Shown in pieces: positions 48,455 to 61,500 of a stretch of DNA of 64,000 nucleotides. Position 1 is the stretch's first letter; every line of letters begins with the position of its first letter. The stretch lies in the NCBI GenBank assembly GCA_963855995.1, contig OY979718.1, positions 26,712,282 to 26,776,281 on the forward strand, read 5' to 3'. This DNA comes from Muricea muricata (lineage: Eukaryota; Cnidaria; Anthozoa; Malacalcyonacea; Plexauridae). The notes beneath the pieces are model-generated. The model was not told where the DNA came from. It did no database searches and saw only the letters and a list, made by a program, of their open reading frames with translations. The position numbers were made by a program, and so were the translations under genes.

Positions 48455-50798
48455 GGATTTTTCATGTAAATTGCAGCATTTGAAATGTTTTCAGGCATTA
48501 AGCTGAGCCAAGCCAAACTGAGTGATTTGAACACGTAAATAATAAAAAATAATCTAAATATAAAAATAAAGGAATAAAAACCGTCTCACAAAATAAATTT
48601 AAGAAATTACGGTTGAAAACAAATTTCATTGAATATTTGGCAATGCACGAACTTGCTGCACTTTGCGTGGAATGTTTCGAATCTCGGATGTAGTAAAAGC
48701 AAAAACAACAAGACATTCTTATTAGCAAATGAGCGCACGCTCTTCAAAGCAAAAATTTGCCTACAGGCGCAAGTTTTGATCCAAAACGGCTATTAATTTT
48801 ATCTTCCCGGTACATCTAGAAACAAAAATATGGCATTTCTATTTTGGTGGGATTGGAAAAATTTTTGCAAATCGGCCTGGTATGGAGCCCTACGTACGAA
48901 CAGAATTAAAAGGCAAAAATACGACACGCTTTACATAAAAATTTCAAAGGTTGAAAAATTCAAATCAATCATATTTTTTTAAACAATTCAGCAAATATGT
49001 CTAGTAATATAAAAGGAATGAATCGACCACACCGCATGCAAACTTTAAAAATGCCGGGGCTTGAAACTTTAGCTGTCGGAACTAAAGAAATTGCCAGTAG
49101 CTTATAATGCGAGATTTCATCGCTGGGCGCAATTTTTACACCACAACAATCCAGTTTAAAATTGACAATAAACAAAGACAAAACAAAATTTGGTATTAAA
49201 ACTTTGGTGGAAAAGTCAAGATTTTTCGCCTGCCCTACATTCCCATATACCCCCTTCTCCCGGCTGTCACGCCAGAAAATCAAGTAGGTATAAAATACTT
49301 CGCCTCCAGCAGTTCAAGTTTGATGAATACAGACCTGTACCAGCTGTCACTTCAAAATATCGAAGCTAAGGTGAAAACCTACCTTTTTTGGATTTCAACG
49401 GCAAAAGGTCACGACACCAACTCGTTGTCAACGCACGTGCGAAATTGCTTCTTTGCTTACGCAGTTACGAGGCCTTCAAAACAACATTCCCCCATCCTGC
49501 GCGATGACTTCACAAATAACCCTACTGAAAGACTTTGATTACTACTCTCCAATACAGAAAATTTCAATAGCTTCGTAGAAATCCACATACAAGCATGACC
49601 AATTGAACAGTACAAAATTCAACTCCAGCTGATCCATCTTCATTCCAACAAATTAAGCAAAAATATGCCCAATATAACCAAGCTTGAAACAGGAAACATG
49701 GAGGCGGTGTTTCTGGATGTAATTTGGCAGGTTAAAGTTTTCGATCGTCACGTTACAACAACAAAAACTTCGGTTGAAAACATTCATATGTTTACGTTTC
49801 GAACAATTAAAATTTTAATGAAAATGTGCTTGCGCCTGCGATATTGCTACACAGCGTCTACAAATTTCCCAGCTGAGCTCTGAGGAGGGCCAAAAACATA
49901 TTTATGCCCAAGAACATCAACTCTATTACTATTATAATAACTTTAAAGCTCTTTTAACGTTTAACTTTAGCTTTGTTTTTCAAAAAAACAACTACACTTA
50001 AATGGCTTCCGACTATTTATACATTAGCTATTACGTCAGCGGCTAAAATATATTTTAGCTCGCTGATTTGTTTATTTTAGCCCGCAAAATACGTCACAAT
50101 GCTCGCTAAAGTTATTATAATTAAACTTATTTTTAATTTCCGATTATTCCCTGATTTGATCTTCGCCTTTACATTGAAATGATATGACGATACCCCAAGA
50201 AATTTTTAAAAGGCATATTTGAAATTCTACCATACCATAAAAAGCATTTGGCTAGGTAGTGCATATGGCCTGTTATTTTGGCCATTTATTGCATATACGC
50301 GGGCGGTCATTACATATACGCGTATTTTTAGTCTTTTCTTCAATCTGCCTTAGTCGAATAAATGCCAGATCTGTCGGACAGATGATAATTCTGTTTAATG
50401 ACGACGGTCAATGGGTTAAATGTATCACGAGTACCATGCACTTTTGGGCACACGATGTAGCTTGCAATGTTTTTAGCAAATGCGCATGCTCAAGCTATTA
50501 TATTTCAACGCAGTTACTTGTACATAAATTGCCCAACCGACAATGATATTTGCATTTATTGTGCAAGAATCTATTGACAGCATGCCCAAGTGTACAAACC
50601 ATTGCGAAATAACATAGCTACAATTACAGTAAAATAATAACATACAGTTATTTACAGATAAAAATAATTAATAGTGCATTGCAACATATACAACCATTTC
50701 GTTAGCTGGCATTGTGGCTTGATTAATTTCGCTGGAGACGTCGATTTTGTGCTTGCATCGTTTCGCCGTAGTTCGAAAATGTGGCTAGAAAACAAATT
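48455..50798. other. No gene recognised
   Basis: AT-rich sequence with small local palindromes (for example GGCTAAAATATATTTTAGCTCG near 50040) and a short duplicated phrase CATATACGCG (50293, 50313). The open frames are short and unlike known proteins. Confidence 0.5.
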
Positions 50799-53124
50799 TC
50801 ATTAAGCATGTCGTGGAACTGAGGTAACTTTGCAGAACATAACTTTTGCAAACACGGGGAGTTCGAATCTGAAAAGTTGCCGCTCCTCTGACCCGCAGTT
50901 TTTTCATAAAATCCATTTTAATTCTCACTCTTTCAACACGCTTCAAATAATCTCCCGCCATTTTGAATTCTTCAATATTCCGTTTACAATCGCTCAGAAT
51001 GGTGAGTATTCTGTCCCAGATTCCTCAACTCGCGGTAAATTGTCATTCTAACCGATGGAATTGCTAAAATCATTCACTTTGTAAACACATGGCTTCTTAC
51101 AAAGCTGCTAGTCATGTTTGTGTTGTGAAGTCCATTTCCACGGCAAATGTAGAAATAAAAGAGCTACCAAAAGGGATATATCAGCAAAAATTATTGAGAC
51201 ATAAGAAAACAGTGCTTAAACCTATTTTTATCGTATTAAAAACTCACAGAAGTCGACGATTCAGGTAATATATAAGTAAGCTTGAGAGACCTAAAACCAC
51301 CCTTGCCAATGCTGGTCGAAAACGTTTGTCAGAGGAAAGCATCGGACAACCAGGAAAGTATAACTAATAATAAGTTATCAGCAGTGTTGTGCTTAAGAGC
51401 CAAGTATAACTGCAGCAAAAATGTTGCCTTTGGCTTTGACCAAAAATAGGTAAAATCAATAATAGTCCACCTTCATCATGCATTCATTAACTGTACATAA
51501 CCTCCCAGGATAAATAATTAGTTGGCAATTTTTAAATATCAGAGAGTTTTGCAACAATTGTTTTCATGTATTCATTAAGCGTTAACGCTTAAAACTTCTG
51601 TTTTAAATGTTTTGTTCCTCACTTTCCAATAATATTATTAGAACTACAAATAAAATATATATTGTCTTCAATGTGTCCAGTTACTTCAGTGCACAAGAAA
51701 CATGAGGTCTGAAACACCAACAGTAACATGCACTAAAACACTTATCAAGTTGAAAATAAACCGACAGAACAATCTTCAATAAAGGGGTTTTCATCCAAAC
51801 CTCCCATAAAAGAGACACAATTTTGTCGCTCACTAAGTGACCATTAATTTCACTAAGAGGCTGCTCAATATATATAAACAAGGTGACAAAATAGTGCACC
51901 GAATATCGTTTTTACAATGGAGTGTTATTGCAGCAGTTGCAATATCACTGGTGGGGTAATATCCCCCAGTTACAAGTTGCAAGAGGGGTATCTCTCAAGC
52001 CAATGCTAATTAAATTTTCCTGGAAGGTATCTAGAAGTGAGAGGTGTTTCCAACATGTTTCCAACCTATGTCTTACATTAGAATCACATATACAATTGAC
52101 CCTAATAACAACTGATTTTAAAAGGGAATTGTTGGTGTCCCTTGTGCACATTTTCTTCTACTCATGGAAGGCGAAGTGAAAGCTCTAGCAGGCGTCTTGT
52201 TCCTGTTTATCAAAATAATCGAGTTTTTTTTTTTGCATCAGAAAAAACCAGTAGCAGCTCTGCAGTTCTATGCTGGCTATGAAAAGCATGCTATTGTTAT
52301 ACTTTTATCATTACATTATCCCCGAAATCAGAAATCGCTTTTAATAGTTACAGTCTGAGATACTATGTTGCATTGTGACAACTGCCATTCAAGGTAACCC
52401 AGATTGAAAAAAGCCAGATGGAAATGTCATATCTGTGATGTCTAAAGCCCCAGGCTGTTTACAGATTGAGCAAATTTAGGGAAAAACATTTGAAGATGGA
52501 TAAGGACAATTAATCTATTACCTTTTTCAGAACTGGAAATAGAATGAATTTGTCCGTTGCTTTCCTATTACAAACGTTTTCGTCCAGCATTGGTAAGGAT
52601 GGCTTTAGCTCTCTCTTTAAAGGTTACTTGTAATATAGTAAACTTGTCTGAATAGTAGACTTTTGCGAGTTCTGTTTATGGTAAAGGCGTATGTAAGCAC
52701 TGCTTTATTATGTCTCAAAAATTTTTGCTAATATCCCTTCTAATTTCTCTATTTTTGCCGTGGAAATGGACTTCACACACACATACATGACTAGCACCTT
52801 TGTAAGGAGCCATGTGTTTACAAAAGTAATGATTTTAGCAATTCCATCGGTTAGAATGACAATTTACCGCAAGTTGAGGGATCTGGGACGGAATAATCAC
52901 CATTCTGAGCGATTGCAAACGGAATATTAAAGAATTCAAAATGGCGGGAGATTATTTGAAGCGTGTCGAAAGAGTGGAATTAAAATGGATTTTATGAAAA
53001 AACTGCGGGTCGGAGGAGCGGCAACTTTTCAGATTCGAACTCCCCGTGTTTGAAAAAGTTATGTTCTGTAAATTTTCCTCAGTTCCACGACATGCTTAAT
53101 GAAAGTGAACGATATCGGGTCACG
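50799..53124. repeat. Long inverted repeat, arms of several hundred bp
   Basis: The left arm (from TTCATTAAGCATGTCGTGG through TCCGTTTACAATCGCTCAG to about 51360) is matched in reverse by the right arm (about 52545-53124). The best-matched part is about 430 bp, and weaker matching (AATGCTGGTCGAAAACGTTTG) continues inward. The loop of about 1.2 kb has no recognised gene. Neither end shows a clear target duplication, so this is an old element. Confidence 0.75.
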
Positions 53125-53395
53125 GCGAACGGCCTAAGTCGTTGAAATTCAAGATCCTATAGTTTTGCGCGCAAATACAAATTAACTGTGTATTAAAATC
53201 CAAGATTAACAAGGCCAATTTATTGGCCTCTATTAAATTAATTATGGATGCTCAAGTGTTACGTTTAGTGTTACGTTTATGGGCGTGTCGATGACTTGAC
53301 GCTAAATAATCCCCCCCCCCCCCCACCTGAAAACAATTCTTGCATATTTGTAACTGTTCTCCATATTGCCCAGCGGGTAAGGGTGAAACGCGGAT

Positions 53396-53596
53396 ACGGA
53401 CGGATGGACGGACGGATATCCGTACGGACGGATATCCGTACGGACGGATATCCGTACGGACGGATATCCGTACGGACGGATATCCGTACGGACGGATATC
53501 CGTACGGACGGATATCCGTACGGACGGATATCCGTACGGACGGATATCCGGACGGATGGATATCCGGACGGACGGATATCCGGACGGACGGACGAG
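53396..53596. repeat. 16-bp palindromic minisatellite, left arm
   Basis: About ten to twelve units of GGACGGATATCCGTAC. Each unit contains CGGATATCCG, and its junctions form GTAC palindromes. Arg-Ile-Ser-Val-type frames across it on both strands are artefacts. Confidence 0.95.
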
Positions 53597-55344
53597 AGGG
53601 TAAAGCACGGATGTGAGAGTAAAACGCGGATGAGAAGATAACATTGGTAATCATAACATTGGTAACCATCATTATAACATTTTAAGGGACCGATTACATG
53701 GGTGAGTTGTCCTGCAAACTGAGTTGAACTCGGGCACGGGAGTGATTTTAATTTTGAAAATGTAAACAAATATAAGTCATGAAACTCAAAATAGCAAATG
53801 AATTATGTTTTATGTTTCAATACACGCTTTAATAACATTTTTGACTGCAAAATTAAAACATTTCAATAATCAATTTTTAAAGTTGTTTGTAAGGTTTTAA
53901 ACTTCGATGTAAACCTCAATGCAATTTTCATTAATCCTCCTGCCCGTAGGGCCTGTTTTACCTTGTTTTACGATGTTTTACCATGTTTTATCAACAATGA
54001 ACAACGTTGTTGACTTATCAATGTTCAACAACGACAATCGACAAGGCGACGCTATTGGATGATTGCTTCATTATGCTAAAAAGGCATTGTTTTCACCATG
54101 CACAAGTCTGTATAACATGAATAAAAAGATAGAACAAAGACTTTGGTTAAGTTTCCAGACCATATCTCGATTGACTATGGTTTTATTGGGTGCACAAAGA
54201 AAAAATATTCTTTGGTATCTGAAAGGAGAACCACTGGCAAAGTTGAAAATATGAACGCACTGACTGCTGCAAAACTAATTAATAAATCTCTGTGAATCTA
54301 GACACCAACCAAGGCATCAGAAATATCTATTTTTTAAATTCAAGTTTCAAATCAGTGTATTCAAAAATGAGAAAAAGCACACTCATCAGATTAGACTACC
54401 TTTGATACAATACGCTGCGTGTGCTAAAAGTTATATGTCCCAAATCTTAAAGAGCCCAGGAATATCCAACATAACAAAAATAATTGTAAAATACACAAAG
54501 AATATTAAAAGTACCCAGTCAGTAGCTGAAGTCGTCCACTCAAAATTGTAATGTTTCCCATTTTTATAAAAAGCAAAACCGTATTACCATATCTTTCGAA
54601 CGACGTGGGAACTGGCTAGAGCTGTTAAACTTAACAAAACGGCAAAAATCGTATCTCTTTGGCCGTTCTGTACCGTGTGTTAGGTTATTATGGCATGGGC
54701 ATCGGAAGTATATTAATCTATCAATTGAAATTGCTCAACCCTCGTTTGTGAACTAAAATTAATCAAGCCAGCCACGTCGTAAAGCGTAAACTCCCTATTA
54801 TACCAGTAAAGAGCCTCTGATAAAATATAGTAAAATCCTAGAATCCAGTTTAATCTGCATGCACCAGTCAGGGTAAAACCATGATTTTACCAAAAACAAA
54901 TGGTATGGTATGCAATCTGTTTGCTCTACTGTATTGTGTTTCTTTCCAATGACATTATTCTCTTTTAGGTAAGACAATATATGTAAAGACTTCTAATTTT
55001 TGAAGAGCGTCTCGCGCACCTCCAAAAATTCTCCTGAACTTAAAACTGAATCAATTCGCCTAAAATGTTTAAAAAGGTTTTGAACCTATAAATAGGCATT
55101 CTTACCTTTCTTTAAGTTAGTATGGCAAGTCAAAAAGAAAAAGGCGACTGATTCTGTGTCTTTGATGGTGCATGTAGACCTTAAATGCAAATCCCAAATT
55201 CCCTTAACAAAATCTTGTGCTGGGTTGATAATAAATTTGCTACCCACTGTGGAACAACAACCATATTCGGTTGAAAGAATGGCTGCTTTGTGCGAATGCA
55301 GTTGACGTGCAAGTGAAAATAAACATTCCCCTCTCTGCTCGTAG

Positions 55345-56371
55345 CCATAACAATCGTGCATTCATGATCGAGAGTCATACGTCAACAAGGCCGCACTTCG
55401 TGCAAATAGCAAAGAACGGGAAAGTTATTTGTGATGATTGCCCAGCGTACAAGTCTGCCAAATTATGTGCACATGTCGTTGCTGCTGCAGAGAAAGCAGG
55501 CATACTAAAAGAGTATATCAGTTGGTTGAATAAATCTGGGCCATCAGCGATGAACCTTACCTCATTCGTAACATTTGATAGCGCAAAAGGTACTGGAAAG
55601 AAGGACAGGAAATCTTCCACCGCAAGAAGGAAGGGAGGAAGAAACAGTAAGGTGCCTCCTGTAGATACCTACGTGGATCGACCGTTTAAAAAGCGTGGAA
55701 CAGTCGGTAGCACTGTCAACACAACATCGACAGTTACATCCACGTACACACAGTCGACATGTTTAGTACAACAATCAGTTTGTATACGCCCACAAACACA
55801 ACCGGAACCCCCATTGGTGCATCCATGTACATCACATAGAGCAACCACACCGATGCAGCCATCTCAAATCCAGCAATCCCCAATGCAGCCTTCCAGGACG
55901 CAGCCTTCCAGAATCCAGTCATCTCCGATGCAGCCATCCCCGATGCAGCCGTCCCCGATACAGCCGTCCCCGATGCAACCATCCTCGATGCAGCCAGTGG
56001 TGTTTCAACAAAGCGTTTCCACCACTCCAACACCAGTATCGGGAACTTTCGAACTTCACCTTTTACGGTATTGTCCTCCGCTCGTGCGAGTCTGCTTCGG
56101 CTGTTGCCAAACTTTGAAACCTGGCCACAGCATTCCAAATCCACCAAATGACATGACGGTTGTTTCAAGGATGCAGCGGATCTTTATACTTCCAACTAGT
56201 GAGGAAAGAGTGAGCAGAGAGGGGAATGTTTATTTTCACTTGCACGTCAACTGCATTCGCACAAAGCAGCCATTCTTTCAACCGAATATGGTTGTTGTTC
56301 CACAGTGGGTAGCAAATTTATTATCAACCCAGCACAAGATTTTGTTAAGGGAATTTGGGATTTGCATTTAA
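55345..56371 (+). CDS. SWIM zinc-finger protein, 3' exon (partial)
   Basis: The likely exon starts after the acceptor CTGCTCGTAG at 55344. The open frame upstream of it is the antisense of the duplicated arm. From the start: RPHFVQIAKNGKVICDDCPA-YKSAKLCAHVVAAAE gives the SWIM pattern C-x2-C-xn-C-x-H, a zinc-binding module found in Mutator-type transposases and some nuclear proteins. A basic linker, a Pro/Gln/Met-rich low-complexity stretch (MQPSP repeats, about 55855-56000) and a conserved-looking C-terminus (CFGCCQTLKPGH, VYFHLHVNCI, LLREFGI) follow, with a stop at 56371. The C-terminal part lies in the right arm, so the left arm holds its inverted copy. It is probably the 3' remnant of the element's own transposase, or else a captured host exon. 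Upstream exons are not seen. Confidence 0.7.
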
Positions 56372-57721
56372 GGTCTACATGCACCATCAAAGACACAGAG
56401 TCAGTCGCCTTTTTCTTTTTGACTTGCCATACTAACTTAAAGAAAGGTAAGAATGCCTATTTATAGGTTCAAAACCTTTTTAAACATTTTAGGCGAATTG
56501 ATTCAGTTTTAAGTTCAGGAGAATTTTTGGAGGTGCGCGAGACGCTCTTCAAAAATTAGAAGTCTACATATATTGTCTTACCTAAAAGAGAACAATGTCA
56601 TTGGAAAGAAACACAATACAGTAGAGCAAACAGATTGCATACCATACCATTTGTTTTTGGTAAAATCATGGTTTTACCCTGACTGGTGCATGCAGATTAA
56701 ACTGGATTCTAGGATTTTACTATATTTTATCAGAGGCTCTTTACTGGTATAATAGGGAGTTTACGCTTTACGACGTGGCTGGCTTGATTAATTTTAGTTC
56801 ACAAACGAGGGTTGAGCAATTTCAATTGATAGATTAATATACTTCCGATGCCCATGCCATAATAACCTAACACACGGTACAGAACGGCCAAAGAGATACG
56901 ATTATTGTATCAAAGGTAGTCTAATCTGATGAGTGTGCTTTTTCTCATTTTTGAATACACTGATTTGAAACTTGAATTTAAAAAATAGATATTTCTAACT
57001 GATGCCTTGATTGGTGTCTAGATTCACAGAGATTTATTAATTAGTTTTGCAGCAGTCAGCGCGTTCATATTTTCAACTTTGCCAGTGGTTCTCCTTTCAG
57101 ATACCAAAGAATATTTTTTCTTTGTGCACCCAATAAAACCATAGTCAATCGAGATATGGTCTGGAAACTTAACCAAAGTCTTTGTTCCATCTTTTTATTC
57201 ATGTTATACAGACTTGTGCATGGTGAAAACAATGCCTTTTTAGCATAATGAAGCAATCATCCAATAGCGTCGCCTTGTCGATTGTCGTTGTTGAACATTG
57301 ATAAGTCAACAACGTTGTTCATTGTTGATAAAACATGGTAAAACATCGTAAAACAAGGTAAAACAGGCCCTACGGGCAGGAGGATTAATGAAAATTGCAT
57401 CGAGGTTTACATCGAGGTTTAAAACCTTACAAACAACTTTAAAAATTGATTATTGAAATGTTTTAATTTTGCAGTCAAAAATGTTATTAAAGCGTGTATT
57501 GAAACATAAAACATAATTCATTTGCTATTTTGAGTTTCATGACTTATATTTGTTTACATTTTCAAAATTAAAATCACTCCCGTGCCCGAGTTCAACTCAG
57601 TTTGCAGGACAACTCGCCCATGTAATCGGTCCCTTAAAATGTTATAATGATGGTTACCAATGTTATGATTACCAATGTTATCCTCTCATCCGCGTTTTAC
57701 TCTCACATCCGTGCTTTACCC

Positions 57722-57892
57722 TCTCGTCCGTCCGTCCGGATATCCGTCCGTCCGGATATCCATCCGTACGGATATCCGTCCGTCCGGATATCCGTCCGTA
57801 CGGATATCCGTCCGTACGGATATCCGTCCGTCCGTCCGTCCGGATATCCGTCCGTCCGTCCATCCGTCCGTCCATCCGTCCGTATCCGCGTT
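57722..57892. repeat. Minisatellite in the right arm of element 1
   Basis: Units of the CGTCCGGATATCCGTC type, the complement of the 53396-53596 array but with a different number and order of units. The arms have therefore diverged by repeat turnover. Confidence 0.92.
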
Positions 57893-57914
57893 TTACCCTT
57901 ACCCATTGCCCAGC

Positions 57915-58424
57915 TATGATGAAGTGTAAATATTTGTAAATAATGTGAGTTGAATAATTACGTATTGTGCAAAAATACTTTGGATGTTTCTCACTGAATT
58001 GTCCCCATTGATCTGTTAGGAATTAATGTGAATATTTCGTTTGATTCTCGTGGCTCATCTGAAAGAAAAAGGTACCTTTGATCACTTCATCACGTCATTA
58101 CGCCTTTGAAGTACAGACGAGAAGCTACTATATACTCTGTTGTAGGTTTAGGCGGTATTTCGTACTGAAACGTATTATAGTTAGAAGGCGAGAATTGAAA
58201 ACTAAAAGTATGTATTGCTTATATTTGGGCCGTTTGGAGTACTGCAATAAAAGTTTCGTCGCAAGCTAGCTTTTCCATCGTGCGCGATGGAAGAATTTTA
58301 AAAATCAAAATTTTCTTTAACGCGCTTGAAGTGGAAAAAATTAAATATAGGGCTCACCCATTACACAACGCTTATTTTTATACTCTTATTGATCTCTATA
58401 CTCTAATGCGTAAAAATTAGTAGC
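57915..58424. other. Spacer between the two MULE-like elements
   Basis: AT-rich, with no gene recognised. It separates the target duplications of the two elements. Confidence 0.5.
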
Positions 58425-58433
58425 CAAGTGCAT

Positions 58434-60759
58434 ATGGGGTGCCAAGTGTAAATTTATTATTTAGCGAATATTTGTTCGTATTTTTCATTATTTATGAATA
58501 AAGAGTGTAGAGCAAGATATTTATTTATAAATAATGGACATTTACATCTTCATTATATCTATATAATGGGTTGCACAAGCATCATTATTTATAAATAATA
58601 CACATGTTTGCCTCATTATTTATAAATAATAACCGTTTTTAAATTTATTATTTACATATAATGAAGTGCAATGTGCTGCGTTTTTATATATAAGTGTTTT
58701 ACATATAAGCGCCGCAACGCATTATTTACATATAATTAAATAAGGACTTGCCACCAATCCATTATTTACATATAATAAGTTTACAAACGGCGGACGCGTC
58801 AAGGTAAGGGTAAAACGCGGATACGGACGGATGTCCGGACGAGAGGGTAAAACACGGATATTAGAGTAAAACGCGGATGAGAGGGTAAAACGCGGATGAG
58901 AGGGTAAAACGCGGATATAAGGGTAAAACGTGGTTGTTTTGATGCAGGTACTTTAAACCAGACGCTACGTCAAATGCTGCGTGGGTAAGTACTGCAACAT
59001 TGATCCCATCGCAACTAGACTGTTTGCAAACCGCTAGAAATTCAGCAAGGCTGTAAGTCTGAATATCGCATCCAAATGGACTGAAATCAAAATATGCATA
59101 TTCCAGCAGTAAAGAAAGCTGGTCCGTGCATATCCCCTTAAACTCTACGACATTAGCATGGCGAAGGTTTTGGAGCAATCGCGCTTCTTTAATAAGAGAT
59201 TTCTTAGTTTCTTCGTCAGCACTTATCCAGTCTTTAACAACGACTTTACTTTCGTCAGGAAGCTTCGCCGGGAAAACAACCGCAAATGCGCCGACTCTAA
59301 TTTCCTCTTTATCGACCAAATTTTTGTATGAAAAAATAGGCAGTTCTCTAAAATCTAAATCGGATTTAGTCTGTCCGCACCAAGTTTCCGAAGAGCGACA
59401 TTCTACTTCAATGAACACGCAGAATTATTTAGCTTTTTATTCCAACTTAATTTACAGGGAGATTTTGCTGCATCTCGGGAATTTCACTTGCACGTGACAT
59501 TTATTACAGAACTACATGTACATTACAGAAGTATTTGGCTGTGTATTCCATCCAACTAATTTTACAGGGAGATTTTGCTACATTTCGGGAATTTCCCTTG
59601 CGATCGACAGCCGACAAGTCCATGTGCTTGTACAGCCAGCCGCTAAATTCCAATAATTGGGATTAGATATTATAATTTTGAAAACGGGTGTAATGTGCTC
59701 AATTCTGTAGATATGTTCCATTGTGACAAGAAAACCAATCATTCCCCCCTAGATTTCTGTTCTACATGTCATGCCGTCTTAATTACGGTTGAGGTCTTTA
59801 AGGGGCTAAGTGAGTTGACTCGCCTTGCAGAGTTGACTTGCAAATTGCGATTACATGTGCCGGGATGGCTCAAAAACGCATTAAGATTAAAAATGCACAA
59901 CACTCGAAAAATCGTTGCAAAATTTTTATTAATATATAATGGTTTGTATATTGCATGTTATGACTTCCTTACGTATAGAAGGAAGTTTTAGCCGCGATAA
60001 TTTTGTTTATTAGCTATTGGCCCCGATCGGTTTTTCGCTTTTCAATTTTACGATTTCGGTTTTCGTAAAATGTTTTAATTTTGCAGTCCAAAATGTTATT
60101 AAAGCGTGCATTGAAACATAAAACATCATTCACTTGCTATTTTGAGTTTCATGACTTATATTTGTTTACATTTTCAAATTAAAATCACTCCCGTGCCCGA
60201 ATTCAACTCACTTTGCAGGACAACTCGCCCATGTAATCGGTGCCTTAAAATGTTATAATGATGATTACCCACCTTTTACCCTCGTATCCACGTTTTACCC
60301 TCTCATCCGCGTTTTACTGTCATATTCGTGTTTACCCTCTCGTGCGTCCGAGCATCCGTCCGGATATCCGTCCGTATCCGCGTTTTACCCTTACCTTGAC
60401 GCGTCCGCCGTTTGTAAATTTATTATACGTAAATAATGGATTGGTGGCAAGTCCTTATTTAATTATATGTAAATAATGCGTTGCGGCGCTTATATGTAAA
60501 ACACTTATATATAAAAACGCAGCACATTGCACTTCATTATATGTAAATAATAAATTTAAAAACGGTTATTATTTATAAATAATGAGACAAACATGTGTAT
60601 TATTTATAAATGATGCTTGTGCAACAATTATATAGATATAATGAAGATGTAAACGTCCATTATTTATAAATAAATATCTTGCTCTACACTCTTTATTTAT
60701 AAATAATGAAAAATACGAACAAATATTCGCTAAATAATAAATTTACACTTGGCGCCCCA
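58434..60759. mobile_element. Long-arm MULE-like element 2 carrying a kinase fragment
   Basis: The element is 2,326 bp with arms of about 500 bp (58434-58935 and about 60255-60759). The outer ends read GGGGTGCCAAGTGTAAATTT and the complement of GGGGCGCCAAGTGTAAATTT. CAAGTGCAT flanks both sides (58425-58433 and 60760-60768), a 9-bp duplication. The arms hold TTATTTATAAATAAT-type palindromes and then GGGTAAAACGCGGAT repeats shared with element 1. The stretch 60070-60250 also matches element 1 (about 57455-57660), so the two are related. The interior carries a protein-kinase fragment and no transposase. Confidence 0.83.
58935..59418 (-). pseudogene. Protein-kinase N-lobe fragment inside element 2
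   Basis: The minus strand encodes a kinase start: IRVGAFAVVFPAKL (a degenerate Gly-rich loop), VVVKDWISADEE (the VAIK-type Lys), LIKEARLLQNLRHANVVEF (the alpha-C Glu) and a hinge LLLEYAYFDFSPFG, ending at VASGLKYLHQN. The next codons are minisatellite-derived, so the catalytic HRD loop, DFG and the rest of the C-lobe are missing and activity is impossible. The part upstream of FRELPIFSY is short. The style (VVEFKGIC, YFDF) fits a Tyr-kinase-like or RIPK-like family. Either an exon was captured by the element or the element formed around a host exon. Confidence 0.85.
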
Positions 60760-61500
60760 CAAGTGCATGTGTATTTAATTTATGACATGAAATTTTTACT
60801 CTCCAGTTGGAATAATTCATTTATGACATGAGATTTTTACTCAGAAGTTGGAATGATATTAAAAATGTTTATAAACCCTGACCATATACTTTTGTTTTCG
60901 TCGGTTTTTAATTCTCCTGTAATAACCTTCTATATTCCGAAAACAAGCAGTGGTATTTGATTTTTTCGGGGGAGACGATGGGTTTATCACGGAAAATAAC
61001 TTCTTCAAAAACTTTACGTTGAAAATTAGTTTAGCATAAAAAAACTCATTTAAAGTATATTTCATTTTTTTTAAATCTAATCATCCACGTATTGTATACA
61101 CATCTTTAAATGCACACAGTATCCAAAGCTGTCCGCAGTTTGCTGAAAAAATCATGTCGTTAGAAATGACCGTTTAATACGAGTGAATTTATTTACCCTT
61201 TTCATCCGTGCGATACATTTGTGTAAAACTAAATTCTAGTAAACTCCAGAATTTTGATTAAAACGTTAACATTCAAGCATCATGTTCAAAGCTTGTATCA
61301 CCCATGAAGTTTACACTATATGACTGAATAGTCTGACTGAATGACTTACTGACTTACTGACTGGCTAATGTTACTTTTCGCCACTCATCACAATACTTTG
61401 AAACTTTGCACTAAAAACTTTTTACAAACGCTTTTATCCAAGAAAATGTTTTTATAGACACAAAGGAAATGCTTTCTATTTTGTCGAATTATTTGTTTAC
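60760..61500. other. No gene recognised
   Basis: AT-rich. It contains two direct copies of TTTATGACATGARATTTTTACT (about 60779 and 60821). It would be intronic if the transmembrane exon belongs to a gene continuing to the left. Confidence 0.5.

Larger units (their letters stand above)
53375..57904. mobile_element. Long-arm MULE-like element 1 carrying a SWIM exon
   Basis: The element is 4,530 bp. The ends begin GGGTAAGGGT(G/A)AAACGC; the right end is the complement. ATTGCCCAGC flanks both sides (53365-53374 and 57905-57914), a 10-bp duplication typical of Mutator-like elements. The arms are inverted copies of roughly 1.7-2 kb. Each starts with a palindromic minisatellite, and they differ by an indel of about 240 bp (left 54412-54650). 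The unique loop (about 55344-56213) together with the inner edge of the right arm encodes the SWIM protein. No DDE transposase domain was found, so it is nonautonomous. Confidence 0.85.

Noticed and set aside
53252..53769. Several open frames of 80-155 codons on both strands with Arg-Ile-Ser-Val-type repeats
   Set aside because: They are translations of the palindromic minisatellite; the same occurs at 57550-57939.
55271..55344. N-terminal extension of the SWIM frame
   Set aside because: This segment is the inverted copy of the SWIM C-terminus in the left arm, and the likely acceptor is at 55344.
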